DNA of 64,000 nt. It comes from Agaricus subrufescens. Its lineage: Eukaryota > Basidiomycota > Agaricomycetes > Agaricales > Agaricaceae. Shown here in pieces: positions 33,554 to 45,231 of the stretch. Every line of letters starts with the position of its first letter. Position 1 is the stretch's first letter. The stretch spans positions 3,596,001 through 3,660,000 of the forward strand of contig CM057059.1 of the NCBI GenBank assembly GCA_029945375.1, given 5' to 3'. The position numbers and the translations under genes are program-made. The notes beneath the pieces are model-generated. The model saw nothing but the letters and a program-made list of their open reading frames with translations. It was not told the DNA's origin and did no database searches.

Positions 33554-34383
33554 CTAATTTAAGTCACTTGCCAACTCACGGGTCGTGTGGCCGAGGGACA
33601 ACACACTGAACACCAGGACGAAAATTGTTACAGTAGCATACATCGAATATGCAATACAGGTGATGCGCTTTCCCCCTTCCCAGACGGCTACAGTGCGAAC
33701 AGTCCAGATCACTGCCCGACAGTATGATTCACAATTGATTTGAACATAGCATGAGCAAATGAATCCTGTGCTTACATGCTGCGCAGTCAGCGACAAAGCC
33801 GATTATCACTGATAGACCAATGACATCAGCTCAAGGAATGATGATCCCGTCAACATAGACTCACAAAGTATAGCATTGTACAGCTTTGTACAAGCAGAGT
33901 CGGAGAGATTGTTTGCAAACTGATCTGTAAACATGTTCGTCATATGCGTACACGACGCTGAAAGCCGGAACAACACGTACAATATAATATCATGAAGTAA
34001 TATGCCAGTGTCAGGTACCGTGTCAGGATATATGACACTGTCAGCCTACTCCACTTCGACTTCCATACTAATTCCACTTCGAGGTCGAGAGTGGTGATCC
34101 AGTCATAGTACTAGTGAACGAATTTTCATCATAAACGAGCCAAGAGAATCGAAGCCAACTTACCATGACCACAAAACAGGCCACTTAGGTTTGGGTGTGA
34201 GCCTCCGCTGACACGTTTACCAATGTTAGACGTACGTACAGTTTATACTCTATTCATTTTTTGTCAATCGTGTTGAACGGCTTAAGGAGAGCAAACAGCA
34301 TTACGCACCCCCGCAACTCGTGTAGCCTTTAGTGTATTGTCAAGTTCTTGGACTATTGGCAAGGTAGAACCTGAGTCGGCCAT
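33554..34383 (-). pseudogene. DUF6533 gene B/C, 5' half (split by transposon)
   Basis: It starts at ATG 34383 (MADSGSTLPIVQELDNTL, matching the first exons of copies A and D). Next come VACFVVM, the signature YYDWITTLDLEVELVWKSKW (about 34115-34055), the SACTKLYNAIL block near 33875 and IWTVRTVAVWEGGKRIT near 33690-33640. Coding stops at the transposon boundary just after LSLGHTTREL. The continuation is at 21478-20687. No other lesion is visible, so removing the element would leave a plausible gene. Confidence 0.75.
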
Positions 34384-35403
34384 TACGGTTGAGTGCTGAG
34401 GAGAGTAATGGTCACAAAGGGCAAGGCAATTTAACGTTTTCCTGAACCGGCGGTCATAAAGGAATCAGAAGACGAAAGACGTGTTTCTGATTGGGGAGCA
34501 AATATATTGGTATGATAGATAGATGGCGGCAGCTTGACTACGAGGATGGGTAGTCCAGATATCGTTGTCTCCTGCAAACCATTTCCACCGGGATCCGCTG
34601 GGAAATACTATGTCACATACATCGGCCATTGTACTGAACTGAGTATTTTCTAGATCTTGGATTATTTTCAGCGCACAGGGGATGTTGGGTTTCGTGAGAG
34701 GATGATAACACTGGCAAATGTTGAAGAGGTCTAGAATGTCCTCTAGTCCGCTGCAGTGACGAGCGTAAGATGCGCTGAACGGTCGGTACAGCCACGGTGG
34801 AGACGAGCCAGTGGAGACGAGTCAGTGCCCCCTGAGGCGTTGGTCTCCGTTTTTATCAATGGGCATGGTGATGGAACAGGGGTCCCATCAAATCCCTCCA
34901 CATTATTTCCACTTTCGCCATGTCGCATCCTTTTTCGTTTAGATCATTGCCAACCGCCCTGCATTGCACGTCACCTCCTTTTTCAGACTCGAGATATCTA
35001 TTGTCGTACTTCAGCGGTGTGAGCGACATCATGTATCGATGCACGAACCTGTGTTCTGTTTGATTTAATCTCTTCAATCTTCACTTTCACTTTCTACTGT
35101 CGATAAATTCTCTTACAGACTTTACGGTTCCGATCTTTAACTATATATTCCTTATTTCCAACTACTTAATTCCCGACTACTCAAATCCTAGTCTAAGATC
35201 GACAGATCGTCCTCCTTCATAAAATACAATCCTTTGACGTGTTTAGGAAGTTGGTGCAGGGGAGAATGAAATAGAGGTTCATAGCTAAGTCTATCTCTGA
35301 GTAGCTGAGGCTGAACAGCCGGTTTTCGATATCAAATCTCGTCAGAGGCTGGAAATTTTTGGATAAAGATGACATTCGATCGAATACTATATATTTTTCG
35401 CTA
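34384..35403 (-). other. Unresolved coding-like sequence
   Basis: On the minus strand an open frame (about 34820-34478) reads WLYRPFSASYARH..GLEDILDLF, NICQCYHPLTKPNIPCALK and DVCDIVFPSGSRWKWFAGDN then DIWTTHPRS. Its composition looks coding. A second frame upstream (35077-34858) starts MKRLNQTEHRFVHRYMM. I could not splice them together and recognise no family. The remainder is non-coding. Confidence 0.35.
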
Positions 35404-36995
35404 CTATGCAGTTCGGAACTCTATTGCGCTAATCCGGCTCTGCGGAGCAGTCGTGTTCTCTTCTGACATGCCTATCATTGGGGGCCCATCACGTCTCATC
35501 CGAAGGTGCAATACAATTCTGCAAGCCAGAAGAGGACAAATGGCCCCATAAGTCCTGAATAAAATGCTCATCAGTCGTAGAATATGAGTTCGCATATAAC
35601 TACAAGTACATGACCAGAAGTGATCGATGGTCAGGCTTCAAGGAGAAGAGATATCAGTGACCGAGTGGGATTAGCCTAGCATAATCAGTACATACAGGAC
35701 CAAAAATGAGTATCAAATTCGCAATGGACATGACTATCAATAATGAATGACAGGTGAACCAATATGCCAATTGACTCACTAGTGACGTATAAGCAAAATG
35801 TTAGGCCTTAGGCGGCTGGTATTTAGCTAGAATAGATAATACTTAGCGTAGTACACACCGTCCCCGTAGATCGTTCTAAAGAGCCGCGAATCGCGTCCCC
35901 ACCACCCTGAAATCGAGGGACCTTAACGGGCATAATCTGTTACAGAGGTAAAACTTACAAAGCGAGACTCCCCGAACCAGTAATAAGCCTAAAGTAACTA
36001 AACCTCATGAGATCAAATGACATGCAAGGCTTCATGGTGAGACATGGGGCCTACCAGTGTCGAATACTGTAACGGCGATGAAGATAATGATCATGTGCAA
36101 TTGATATGAACTCCCAAACTTCTGGATACAACCGGTTGTGTCGGATAATTTGATATCTAATACTAAGATAAGCTGGTATTCTGACAAGGCTCAGGCATTA
36201 CAAGGCTCACGTATCGCGTGCTTGATGGAAATTACACTAAATACCAGCACAAGTGCAAATGCAACAGCATATAATCCATATGCGACGATTTTGGCCCAAC
36301 ACTTGTGTTCCCAGATGGCCACCGTGCGGATGGTTACGATCACTGCCGCACGGTTAATTTGTAGACAGCTTTGAAAAGGGTTTCGGCGTGCTTACGCCAA
36401 GAGAAGAAAGACGTTACTAAGATTGTCACTATTAACAGGCTAAGGGGTTCAGGTGACATTGAAAATACCATTGTAGGCTTACATTTGAGAGAGGCGTACA
36501 GTTTTGTACAAGTGGATACCGAGAGATTGTTTCCAAATTGATCTAAGCTAGTATTAGCGTTGCACATGTTAAGGAGAGCTCGTCAAAAAGGTAAAACATA
36601 CAATATAACACCATGAAAGTATATGTCAGCGCCAAATACCGCGTCAAAAAGTACGATGCAGTCAGTTTGCTCCACTTGGATTTCCATACTAGTTCAACTT
36701 CGAGATCAAGAGTTGTGATCCAGTCGTAATACTGAACATCGTTATCCTGAAGGAACGCATTACAAATGAAGGGTCTTACGATGACAACGAAACAAGCCAC
36801 TTTTGATTCATTATCAGTCATCTACATGGACAGGCTCTCCGAAAGAAGACTTACGATTTATGTTCTGTTACCTAGTGAGTGGTTGCCAACGAGACGCATC
36901 GAGTAAACAATGTCACGCACATGTGCTATTCGTCCATTTCGGAGTGCATCCTCAAGTTTTTTGACTACTGGCAAGGTCAGCGTCGGATCGACCAT
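35404..36995 (-). CDS. DUF6533 multi-pass membrane protein (copy D)
   Basis: Starts at ATG 36995 (MVDPTLTLPVVKKLEDAL). Blocks in order: VACFVVI; YYDWITTLDLEVELVWKSKW (about 36755-36695); TRYLALTYTFMVLYC; NTSLDQFGNNLSVSTCTKLY; VTIRTVAIWEHKCW; FIAVTVFDT; WWGRDSRLFRTIYGDGVYY; and the C-terminal LLACRIVLHLRMRRDGPP then MIGMSEENTTAPQ, ending at 35404. No premature stop is evident, so this is the best preserved minus-strand copy. Exon 2-3 phase is unresolved, as in the others. The predicted membrane location and the absence of a known ligand make any signalling role speculative. Confidence 0.7.
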
Positions 36996-37691
36996 TTTGA
37001 CCAGGCGCGGAGGATACACCGATGGTGCGGGGCTCTGAGCACTTTAAAGTGTCGTTTTACGGGCGGTCATCAAAATGCGCCCGGTTATATGGGTACTTGA
37101 AGCTGATTTGGTTGTTTTACTTCCGAAGTCCGGCGGAAGGTGATGGGACTATAATTGTTTCGTTATGGGCTGTCATTGTCAAGAAAAACCGACATGTTAC
37201 ATACACTGGCCAAACATATCAAATCGGGGACCTTTCGAGGCGTTTTGACAACACATAGGCCTCATTGAGTGTCGGAGGAAGCGATGAGGCCACTGCGAAG
37301 TCTTGAGCACTTTGTAATATCCTTCGATATGTATCAGGTACTTGTCATCAGATGATCAGAAGATGAAACGTTCTGACTTGAATGGAAGCGAAAGACTACG
37401 TTTCGAAGGGGGAGACTAGGAGACAAAGCCACCAGGAGTCCGCGAGGTCAGATAGGAACACGCTATTTTTGATATTAATTATGGGTGGGTGAGACGGGCA
37501 GAGTGGGTCCGATAGGTCCAGGACATTCATCTGAAGTTCCAAGCAGCTTCATCCTAATCAGAGAGATATGCGAAACAGATGACTGTGGAGGCCAGCGCGG
37601 AAACACCTAAAAATGGGTGATTATATAATCGTTTGAAGTACACGCCGCAGCGCTGGCGCTGAACTACCTACGACGTCCAGCCAGCATAGGG
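36996..37691. other. Intergenic
   Basis: No gene recognised. It separates the start of DUF6533 copy D from the CFEM gene, so it should hold two divergent promoters. Confidence 0.4.
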
Positions 37692-38490
37692 ATGCGCCTG
37701 CATTCGCCTCAGACGCTCTTTTTGGCTCTCATTTGTTCTCTGCATACTGCCTGGGCACAGTCTCTGGTCCCACCGTCAAGTTTACCTGATGTGCCAAGTT
37801 CTACATCTATGACGTCGACCGTGTCTTCGTCTGGTGCCAATGCTTCGATTACCAACGCCAGCACTAGCTCCAGAGCCAGCAGTGGCAGTGGGAGCGCGAG
37901 CTCGAGTTTGTCTGCAACTACAACGACTTCGGCTCAATTTCCGAGCTTGAGCGGTGTTTCCGACTGTGGTGCGTCTAATATAGTTGACACGAGGGTGAAG
38001 CTCTTTTTTTACCAACACCTTCTAGTGAGCACCTGTTTGGCAAGTTCCGTTGCAGCCGCCAACTGTGATGATCTCGTCGGCGTCGACTGCTGGTGTCCAA
38101 AGTAAGTTCCCCATCTGCAAATCCTCAACATTCCTCCCTAACGCCAAAAAAACAAATAGTGACAGATTTCCATTAACATACTTCAATTGCGTCGCCAGTG
38201 GTTGTTCCTCCGATCTCTCTACAGCGGAAAACCTCGTCGAACAATTCTGTAAACAGTCAAACGCAACGTTATCAGCAACGTCTATCTCTTTCCCATCTTT
38301 CACAATGACATCAACTTCTCAAAGCACTCCTACTTCGTCATCTGGAACTTCGTCGGGCAGTAGTCCTCCTGCTGCCACTAGTTCCAGCGCCGCTTTTTCA
38401 ACTAGACTGAACGCGGATGGATATATTAGAATGGAGACTTTCTTGGTATGGATAATGATAGCCGTCGGGTCTAGATTATTGGTACGGTAG
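37692..38490 (+). CDS. CFEM-domain, probably GPI-anchored protein, 227 aa
   Basis: Exons 37692-37968, 38026-38101 and 38160-38490 join in phase. There is a signal peptide (MRLHSPQTLFLALICSLHTA), a Ser/Thr-rich stretch, then a CFEM-type domain with eight Cys: SDCVSTCLASSVAAANCDDL, VGVDCWCPNDR, YFNCVASGC and QFCKQSN. A second Ser/Thr/Pro-rich region and a hydrophobic tail (FLVWIMIAVGSRLLVR) follow, fitting a GPI signal though ending in Arg. CFEM proteins are fungal surface proteins, some of them haem binders in iron uptake. Here the order is linker first and CFEM in the middle. Confidence 0.85.
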
Positions 38491-38939
38491 GGAAGCGTTC
38501 GTGGCAGCCTTCCCTTTCGCTATTCTTTCATGTTATCCTACTTTGCTTTCCTTTTCGTTTTGTTTTATTATACGTCGTGCGGCGGTTTCTTCGCAATTTT
38601 CTACCTTCTTTCCAGGACTTAGGTACTTTTATTTATTTATAATTCATTCTAGTAGTAATCGAGACGAGACTATTCATACATGCGCAATCAAGATGTCAGG
38701 CATATGTGTGCGTTATTCGATTCCTCTACGGAATTGAGGAACGCTAGAGGGGCCTCAAAGGAACAAGGTTGAAGTAACACTGTGTGAAGGTATTCCCTCC
38801 GGACTGATTAATCTACAATCCGTATGAAAGCAACTTGTTTCCGATGGCTTCATCATAGTAGATCCCACAGTCTAGTTGACTGCAATTTTATGTATTATCG
38901 GAACTCTAAGGCGGTCATCCCGCTCCGTCGGGCTTCTGT
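38491..38939. other. Intergenic
   Basis: 3' flanks of two convergent genes; no gene seen. Confidence 0.4.
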
Positions 38940-40567
38940 CTACGATGTACCTATCACCGGTGGCCCATGGCGTTGCATTCGCAGATGCAATACAACCTTG
39001 CATCCCAGAATTGAACAGAAGGCCCCGTAAGACCTAATTGTGAACGCGAGGAAAGGAATCATACATCAATCAGTTACAGGAACGTTTTTTCTTTTTGGTA
39101 GATTGTAGTAGTGTGGACGCACATTACTAGAAGTGGCCGCACATCGCCCTTTAAAAGAATTACAGGTCAGTGATAAATTGAACCCATTTGAGACATCAGA
39201 AAACGTACGGAGCTGAAAATAAAGATAACATTTACAATAGAAATGCCTTTGGACAGTTATAAAACCACTGATCGATTTAGCATGCGCACCGACGCACCAG
39301 TGGTGTACACATAAAACAATACACCTTGATAGAATTTAGCAAGGCATAAACCGTGCTTTACAGAATACACACCATCTTGGTATATCGTTCGGATGAGGTA
39401 CGAATCGCGCCCCCACCAGTCTGCAGTTGACGATTTAATGGATACAGACTTTACTACCAGAAAAGTCAAACCCACATATGTTGATCCCTCGAAAGAGCAG
39501 CAAGCCCAGGTTCACTATGTTGTAAATTTACGCAAGGTGAGGCAGTGTTCATAGGCAGAATGGCAAGCCGACCTGTGTCCAGAACGGTACAAGAAATAAA
39601 AAGACCAGCAACATGTAAGCTTCTGTATGCTAGGTTGCATCCGATCACAGGTTTGTTTGTATCTGGTGATTAAGGTCAACGGACAGGCAGTCTGGGTTGA
39701 CTGCTATATCTGTTTGTACTCACGGTTGGTGTGCCCGAATGATAATGCAGTAAAAACTAGCGCAAATATTGCGCCTATGAAATATAATCCGTATAGAATG
39801 TAGGCGATGTGCCGTCGCTGTTCCCAAAGAGCTGCTGTTCGAACGGTCAAGATCACTGAACTCGTTCAAGTTCGAATTTTAAAATAATTATGAGTTTGAG
39901 CCTTGTGGAAAGTGATTTTTTGCACTGACTCGCGGCGCAGAGAGACGTGGCCGCAACCATAACTAATTTATAGAGCAATCAGATGACGCTTATGAGTATA
40001 CACTGTGACCAACTCACTTAGTGTTGCGTTGTACAAATTCGTACACATCGATTTCGACAGATTGTTGCCAAATTGATCTATCGAAGAATAATCGTCATTA
40101 TCGGCTAGTAGTCATGCATGCACATACCAAGAAAATAGCCAAGAAGAAGCACTTACAGTATAACACCACCGGACAATACACAACCATTGAATAACGGGTC
40201 AATATGAAGTAAGAAGTCATTTTACTCCACTTCGTCTTCCATACTAATTCAATTTCTGTGCCGAGCGTAGTAATCCAGTCGTAGAACTGATCAATACATC
40301 CACTATCTTTAACAAGCGCGCAGAAAGGAGAGGGTGGGACGTACTACAACTACGCAACAAGCCACTAGAGGTCAGCAATAAGTCATCTGAACTGATGGAT
40401 TTTACCAAGATGGAACATACAATTTATATTCTATCGGTTTTTCCAAGTAAGTTATCTTCCAACAAGGCACTTTATCTAAGAACAGTGGCACGCACGCCTG
40501 TTATTCGTGCAAAGGTTAACTCCTTTAAAAATTCTTCTGTCCATAGTGGAGCGCTTGAATCTGTCAT
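38940..40567 (-). pseudogene. DUF6533 gene, copy E (premature C-terminal stop)
   Basis: Starts at ATG 40567 (MTDSSAPLWTEEFLKELTFA). The DUF6533 signature region lies at about 40290-40220, the SACTKLY-like block near 40045, the VRTAALWEQR block near 39830 and WWGRDSYLIRTIYQDGVY near 39420-39370. In the last exon SILGCKVVLHLRMQRHGP and PVIGTS are followed by an in-frame TAG (38942-38940), where copies A, B and F continue S-(E/L/Q). The frame beyond still resembles the family end (RRSGMTALEFR). The protein would lose only about 20 residues, so it may still work; pseudogene is my cautious call. Confidence 0.55.
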
Positions 40568-40848
40568 TTAGATCAGGCTTTGGAGTATCGAGGGAGGAAA
40601 GGGCTAATGATTTCCAAAACTTAAGTCGCTTATATGCTGGTTGACAGACAAGATCAGAGGATGAAACGTTTAATTTTGTTTGCGGGAGCAGATTGATATC
40701 ATTATCAGATGAGGGGAAAAACGACACCAAGTTCAATAAGGAATAAGAGATGTCTGATGGTGTACTCCATAACTCCATAATACCATCAGCGCTGATAATA
40801 CTTGATTCTTTTGAAATCACCGTCTTACCCATATAGTGGCCCAGGCTC
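40568..40848. other. Intergenic up to small transposon
   Basis: A 118-codon minus-strand frame at 40476-40832 overlaps the first exon of copy E and has no family resemblance. Nothing else is seen. Confidence 0.3.
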
Positions 40849-41491
40849 GGGCTACCAGAAATACGAGGAGCCCGCGGAGCCCGCCGCGGGCTTTTTTCCC
40901 GCGTTGAGCCCGCGTCAGCCTCTTTTTCCGCGTCTAGTCCGCATCTAGTCCGCGTCGAGTAGAATAACCCACATGATTATAATAATATAAACCTTATAAT
41001 ATTTAAAAAGCATCCTCCCCTCCGTATAGAATCAATTTTATTGTGCTCTATCTTACTTTATGTATGAAATTAGGACCTCAATCTTCCCATTTGTTGCCCA
41101 AATATGGTGGCCTTACTTGTCTAATCTATACACTCCCGCGTCAAGCCCTCATGAGCCCGCGTCTGATCCTCTGATCCCTCCTCGCGTCCTCATTGTTCCG
41201 CGTCGTACACTCGTGATCCTGCGTCATGTTTTCATCAATCCTCATTATTTAGTTATATCTATTGAATATTTGAGTGGTCTACCACCCTTGTCATCTTCTG
41301 GTATAATAAATTAACCCTTCCCCCCACTCCCTGTCTATGTTAGACCCTCCTCTAGCTCATAATTTAACCTTCATCCATTCGCACCCCCTCGTGTTTGTCC
41401 GCGTTTGTCCGCGTGTGTCCGCGTGTTAGTCCGCGTGTAGGCCTTGTCCAGGCCTTGTCCGCGCGCGGGCTCCTCGTATTTGCTGTAGCCC
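40849..41491. mobile_element. 643 bp non-autonomous relative of the Mutator-like element
   Basis: The left end GGGCTACCAGAAATACGAGG equals the right end of the 12 kb element. The right end, read inward, starts GGGCTACAGCAAATACGAGG and is identical to the large element's left end for 35 bp. The element is therefore the same family in opposite orientation. It is filled with GTCCGCGT, CCCGCGT and similar phrases and encodes nothing. CAGGCTC flanks it on both sides (40842-40848, 41492-41498); counting shared bases of the terminus the duplication is CCCAGGCTC, 9 bp. It would need the transposase in trans. Confidence 0.85.
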
Positions 41492-41811
41492 CAGGCTCCT
41501 ACCCAGCCCCTTTTGCGCTTCGGACTTTGCCGTGTAAACACGGACAAATGCAATCTAGTTGCAGTCCTAGCGCAGCAAGGGGCTGGCATTTTATGTCGAT
41601 CGGCCATCACCGATGGCTGTCCTGACTGTCCCAAATCTGACTTCGGTGACGTCACTCAGGGCAGAGAGTAATTAAGAATACTACTCGATACACAACACGA
41701 TGCACATATTCATCTATTCCATGACCATCTCTGTGCTCAGACAAGCTGGTCAAGTTTTGCTTGCTTCAGGGTCAATAGTAATATAGAGAAAGTGAGTTGT
41801 ATCGACTGACA

Positions 41812-42240
41812 GCGGTGGCATGACAGTATGTTTGTTTCATGTGTTGTGGCTGGTGCTAGTGGTAACCAGAGCGATCTTGTTGCACTACCGCAATCAGGTG
41901 CTCGAAACGTCGCTCATTCCTCTAGATCACTGCCTTAACAATATAAATCCTTTTGGCCCAGATTTTGGCAAGTCGGACCACCAAGCCTTTTTCTCTTCCG
42001 AAGATGAGTTAATACTCGATGATGATGATTGGCCTTTGCCACCACGATTTATTGTTTTCGTAGTGTTATTTGATTTTCGTCGTTTGATTACCATAGATAA
42101 GCCCGAACTAACGCCTTTGTGGTCCTTGGGTGTCGACTCTGATTTGCTATCAACGCTTTCGGCTGCTTTAGGGCCCCCACCATACGCGGTATTCGTTAGA
42201 GTCTGGTGCGCGGTATTCGCTTTTCCGTTACTCTTAAGCT
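41812..42240 (-). pseudogene. Duplicated 3' piece of REX4
   Basis: This matches 47906-48335 almost base for base by eye: the last exon of REX4 (KAWWSDLPKSG, VIKRRKSNNTTKTINRGGKG in minus orientation) plus its 3' flank (GCTGGTGCTAG, GGTGCTCGAA, CCTCTAGATCACTGCCT). It starts in the middle of the exon near the codons for KREY and carries substitutions plus small deletions. There is no promoter or upstream exon. At about 42240 it abuts the inverted duplicate described next. Confidence 0.8.
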
Positions 42241-42249
42241 AGAAAAAAC

Positions 42250-43400
42250 TGGGTAGTATGTTTTCATACCAGATATAGGATCATCATTAAGAGAGATATA
42301 GGATAAGGTTCTAACTCTTACCAGTACCGCGGGGGAGGGAAAATTGCGCGTGTTAAAGATATAGACGAAACCAGATTAGTGTAAGAAAGGCATCCTGGTG
42401 TTAGAGGGCCTCGGCCTCACTCAAAGGGGGACTTGAAGCTGGTGTACATTGCACTTGATAAAATCAGAGAGAACCTCAGTCACAGTTCCCAAAGTTTAAA
42501 CATATCTTCTGCAGAACACCGATCAAACCAAACACTTGAAATTCACTATCGAACTTTGTTTTTACCACAAGCTCAGCCTAAGCCTACAGGATACGTACTT
42601 CTAGAACAAAGGCAGGTAGGAACCGTAAACAAAGGAAAACAACTCACTCATGTCGAAATATCTAAATCCTCAAACATAAGTCGCCGTTTGGTGCACTTTA
42701 ATTTCTTCTCCCCTTACTTCAAGTGTAATAAGAACGTACCCTCTTACATTCCGCAATTGTCGGAAGAAGATTGTTGATACTGATATGGCGGAGATGCCAC
42801 ATGGGGATGCCATGCGGCAAGATTGTTCTCGCCAACCGAGTACGCCGCAGTAAACTGCCTAACCAAGGCAGTACAACAAGACTGCGAGTACATCCTACCT
42901 CTTTCGCCTCCCTAGCCCTTCCTCGTATAGCCGCTGAAATCTACTAGAAGCACAGATTGTCCAGGTAGATAGGTGAACCACCCATACCCACGGAGGAAGG
43001 TTTTCAGTGGCTCCATCTGATTGTCGAGACTTAGTCGGATAGGTGAAGTGTTTGAAGATTTGTTGGCATACAGCATTTCTGAAGTAATGCTTTGAAACTT
43101 CGAAAGACGTGTACACTTACAGGTCCTTGTTGGGGATGTTCAGGTGAGAGTCTTCAGCAAACGGCGGTAGGGCGACTCACTCTCACGGCGTGAACTTCTC
43201 ATTCTCACAACATGTAACCAAAGAAGAAGGATTAAGGCTTCGTTACGAGTGAACTAAGCTTTGAATCAAGGGTAGAAAAAGCCTATGGAAACGCGATTCA
43301 ACTAAGCCTTGGGAACTATGTCATAACCGTCTGCATGAGGTATGAGGCTGCTGAATGGCAAGGTGCAGCTTCAAACGACATGCATATCTTTGTTTGATAA
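42250..43400 (-). pseudogene. Deleted inverted copy of the 9761-10488 gene region
   Basis: Reverse complement of about 9400-10990. The end of exon 1 is recognisable (ECK and the GAGGGTACG donor near 42735). The sequence then jumps directly to the 3' flank, so most of exon 2 (about 10075-10470, with the NLIDLVD block and Lys-rich tail) is missing. Flanking blocks align on both sides, including CTCTGACCCGGC-free spacer such as GGTCCTTGTTGGGG (43120) and CCTCATGCAGACGG (43331-43344 complement). A product is not expected. Confidence 0.75.
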
Positions 43401-43423
43401 AGCCTCAGTGTCATAAGGAAGGA

Positions 43424-43858
43424 TTAATCAAGCACAGATCCAGTCGCGAATTGCTTATCACCATAATTACTTAACTGTGGTTGTTCATTATCGCTGTAAT
43501 CTTCCTTATCGCTTCCTTTCCATGTTTTGCGGACAAGACTTTGCTTTAATGTTTTCCGGTCAAATTCGTGGGCATTGCTTCCTATGTAGTCTAGTTTGAA
43601 ACGGCTTTTTAGCTTGTGCATTATTTTGATGGATAAATGGTTTCCATTTCGCGGTCGTTGTTCGGAGACGATTCTCTCGCATCTTGAAATACGAATGAGG
43701 TTCATATATCGTAATATTACCACCTGAAGTAGTCGGGTTTTTCCATTATCTATTTTTAATTTGTTATTTCGTTCAGCTATAATAGGGATGATATCCCTAG
43801 TATTTCTCCAAAGACTGGAGTTGTTCGTGTCCATATTTTTTGTAACACATGGCCGCAA
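43424..43858 (-). CDS. Unrecognised single-exon ORF, 144 aa
   Basis: An open frame starting MRPCVTKNMDTNNSSLWRN, rich in Lys, Arg and Asn, with no domain that I recognise and no splice partners. It lies just outside the duplicated block. The even composition and length make a real small gene possible, but chance in AT-rich DNA cannot be excluded. Confidence 0.25.
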   Translation of the reverse strand: MRPCVTKNMDTNNSSLWRNTRDIIPIIAERNNKLKIDNGKTRLLQVVILRYMNLIRISRCERIVSEQRPRNGNHLSIKIMHKLKSRFKLDYIGSNAHEFDRKTLKQSLVRKTWKGSDKEDYSDNEQPQLSNYGDKQFATGSVLD

Positions 43859-44164
43859 TCAATCATCTCCTCGGTATGTGACGCGGTTCTGGACGGAAAG
43901 ATTAGAGTCAACATGACACAATGAGTAAGATGAATAAAAACAAACTGCTCAACTAGTCCATCATATTGGAAGTCCTGTCAGTGAGACTACCACTAAATCT
44001 GTTATTCCAAAGCCAGCTAAGTTGGACTGCTGAGGGAATAGTTTGCCTACGCCACATGAACTCTCAACTTGATGGCAGACAAAACCACAAGTATATAAGT
44101 GGTTGCTTTTGGTAGACGCAGACAGCACAGAGATCGCAACAGCCTCTCCAAGTCAACCGCCTCA

Positions 44165-44784
44165 ATGTTTTCCAAACCTGTGTGTTGTATAATGTCCCCA
44201 AAGCCATGACCAGCTAACTGTTAGAGTATGTAGTGTCTTGTCATTTGTGCTTTCGCCGCCATTGCCATGGCGCAACTGCCTGCTCCCACTTGCTACTCAG
44301 CCGGTGCTAGTTTCTCCTCTAGCTGCGCCCAGTTCGTCAACAACTTTTGCGACTCCGCGGCCTTAATCCCTGTAAATTGGGGTCTACCATGACTCTGAAT
44401 AGAAACTTACGATGTTATACTAGGCCCGCGTCAGGGACTCCATTGGTCGCTGCTACAACCTACCCAACAACAATGTTTGTGAGTATCAGAAATTCATTCG
44501 TTGTATCGACCCCCCTATTGACTATGTAACATAGGTGACTTTATAGCGTGGAACACGCGCCCTCTTGCTGTAGCACCCAACGCGATTAATTGCAGGAACG
44601 TGTTGAACAATGTTATCGGTAAATGCCCTCGTGTAAAATATATGTACCTACACCGTCACAGAAATGTTACTAACAACGAATCTAGGGAGGATTTGGACAA
44701 GTGCAGAATGGGAATAATGCCTATACGTTCACAGTTGATATTAACCGCGGACAATGTGGACACGATGTCCATGCTGGATCTTGA
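44165..44784 (+). CDS. Secreted Y3-like glycan-binding protein, 134 aa
   Basis: Five exons join in phase: 44165-44179, 44234-44371, 44424-44478, 44535-44632 and 44686-44784. A signal peptide (MFSKPCLVICAFAAIAMA) is completed only after the first intron, which has a clear CTAACTG branch site. The mature protein has eight Cys in the spacing of the Y3 lectin family (first described from Coprinus comatus): TCYSAGASFSSSCAQFVNNF, GRCYNLPNNNVCDFIAWNT, NCRNVLNNVIGKCPRGGFGQ and TFTVDINRGQC. Y3 proteins are small secreted glycan binders. The end GHDVHAGS is slightly longer than usual. No lesion is seen. Confidence 0.85.
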
Positions 44785-45231
44785 GGATACAACAGGCGAC
44801 ATAGGAAATCCCCCAGAAGACTGTTTGATAGTACAGAGTTGTCCCGTGTATGAGATAATAGTGTAAATATAAACACTGTAACCCAGATGAGAAGATGAAT
44901 GTGTGTCATCATGTGTTGAGTAAGTGTAAGTCAAACTTCGCATTGTCTGATCATCAGTGGCGTGCGTCACATATCACGATTTACGACCAATAATCATGCA
45001 TAAATGGTAGGAAGCCGATTTCGATACTTTACTACCCTCTTCTTTCACTCAGCGTTTAGTGATATTGTCCTCTTAAACAACTGTATAGTAGCATCCTTTG
45101 CCAACGTGACTGTATTAGTAGTACATTTTGACAACAATTCTTATAAGACAATAACCCAATATACGTCTGGTTGTGTATACTCAAAAGCGTTAATAAATAT
45201 AGAAAATATGTGGTTCGGTCATACTGCATTA
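44785..45231. other. Intergenic
   Basis: 3' ends of the convergent lectin and DUF6533 copy F genes; no further gene seen. Confidence 0.4.

Noticed and set aside
36138..36374. Plus-strand ORF antisense to DUF6533 copy D
   Set aside because: Shadow of family exons on the minus strand.
41820..42242. 140-codon plus-strand ORF with a hydrophobic start, similar to one at 48143-48442
   Set aside because: Both are antisense to the REX4 last exon and its duplicate; the similarity reflects the duplication.
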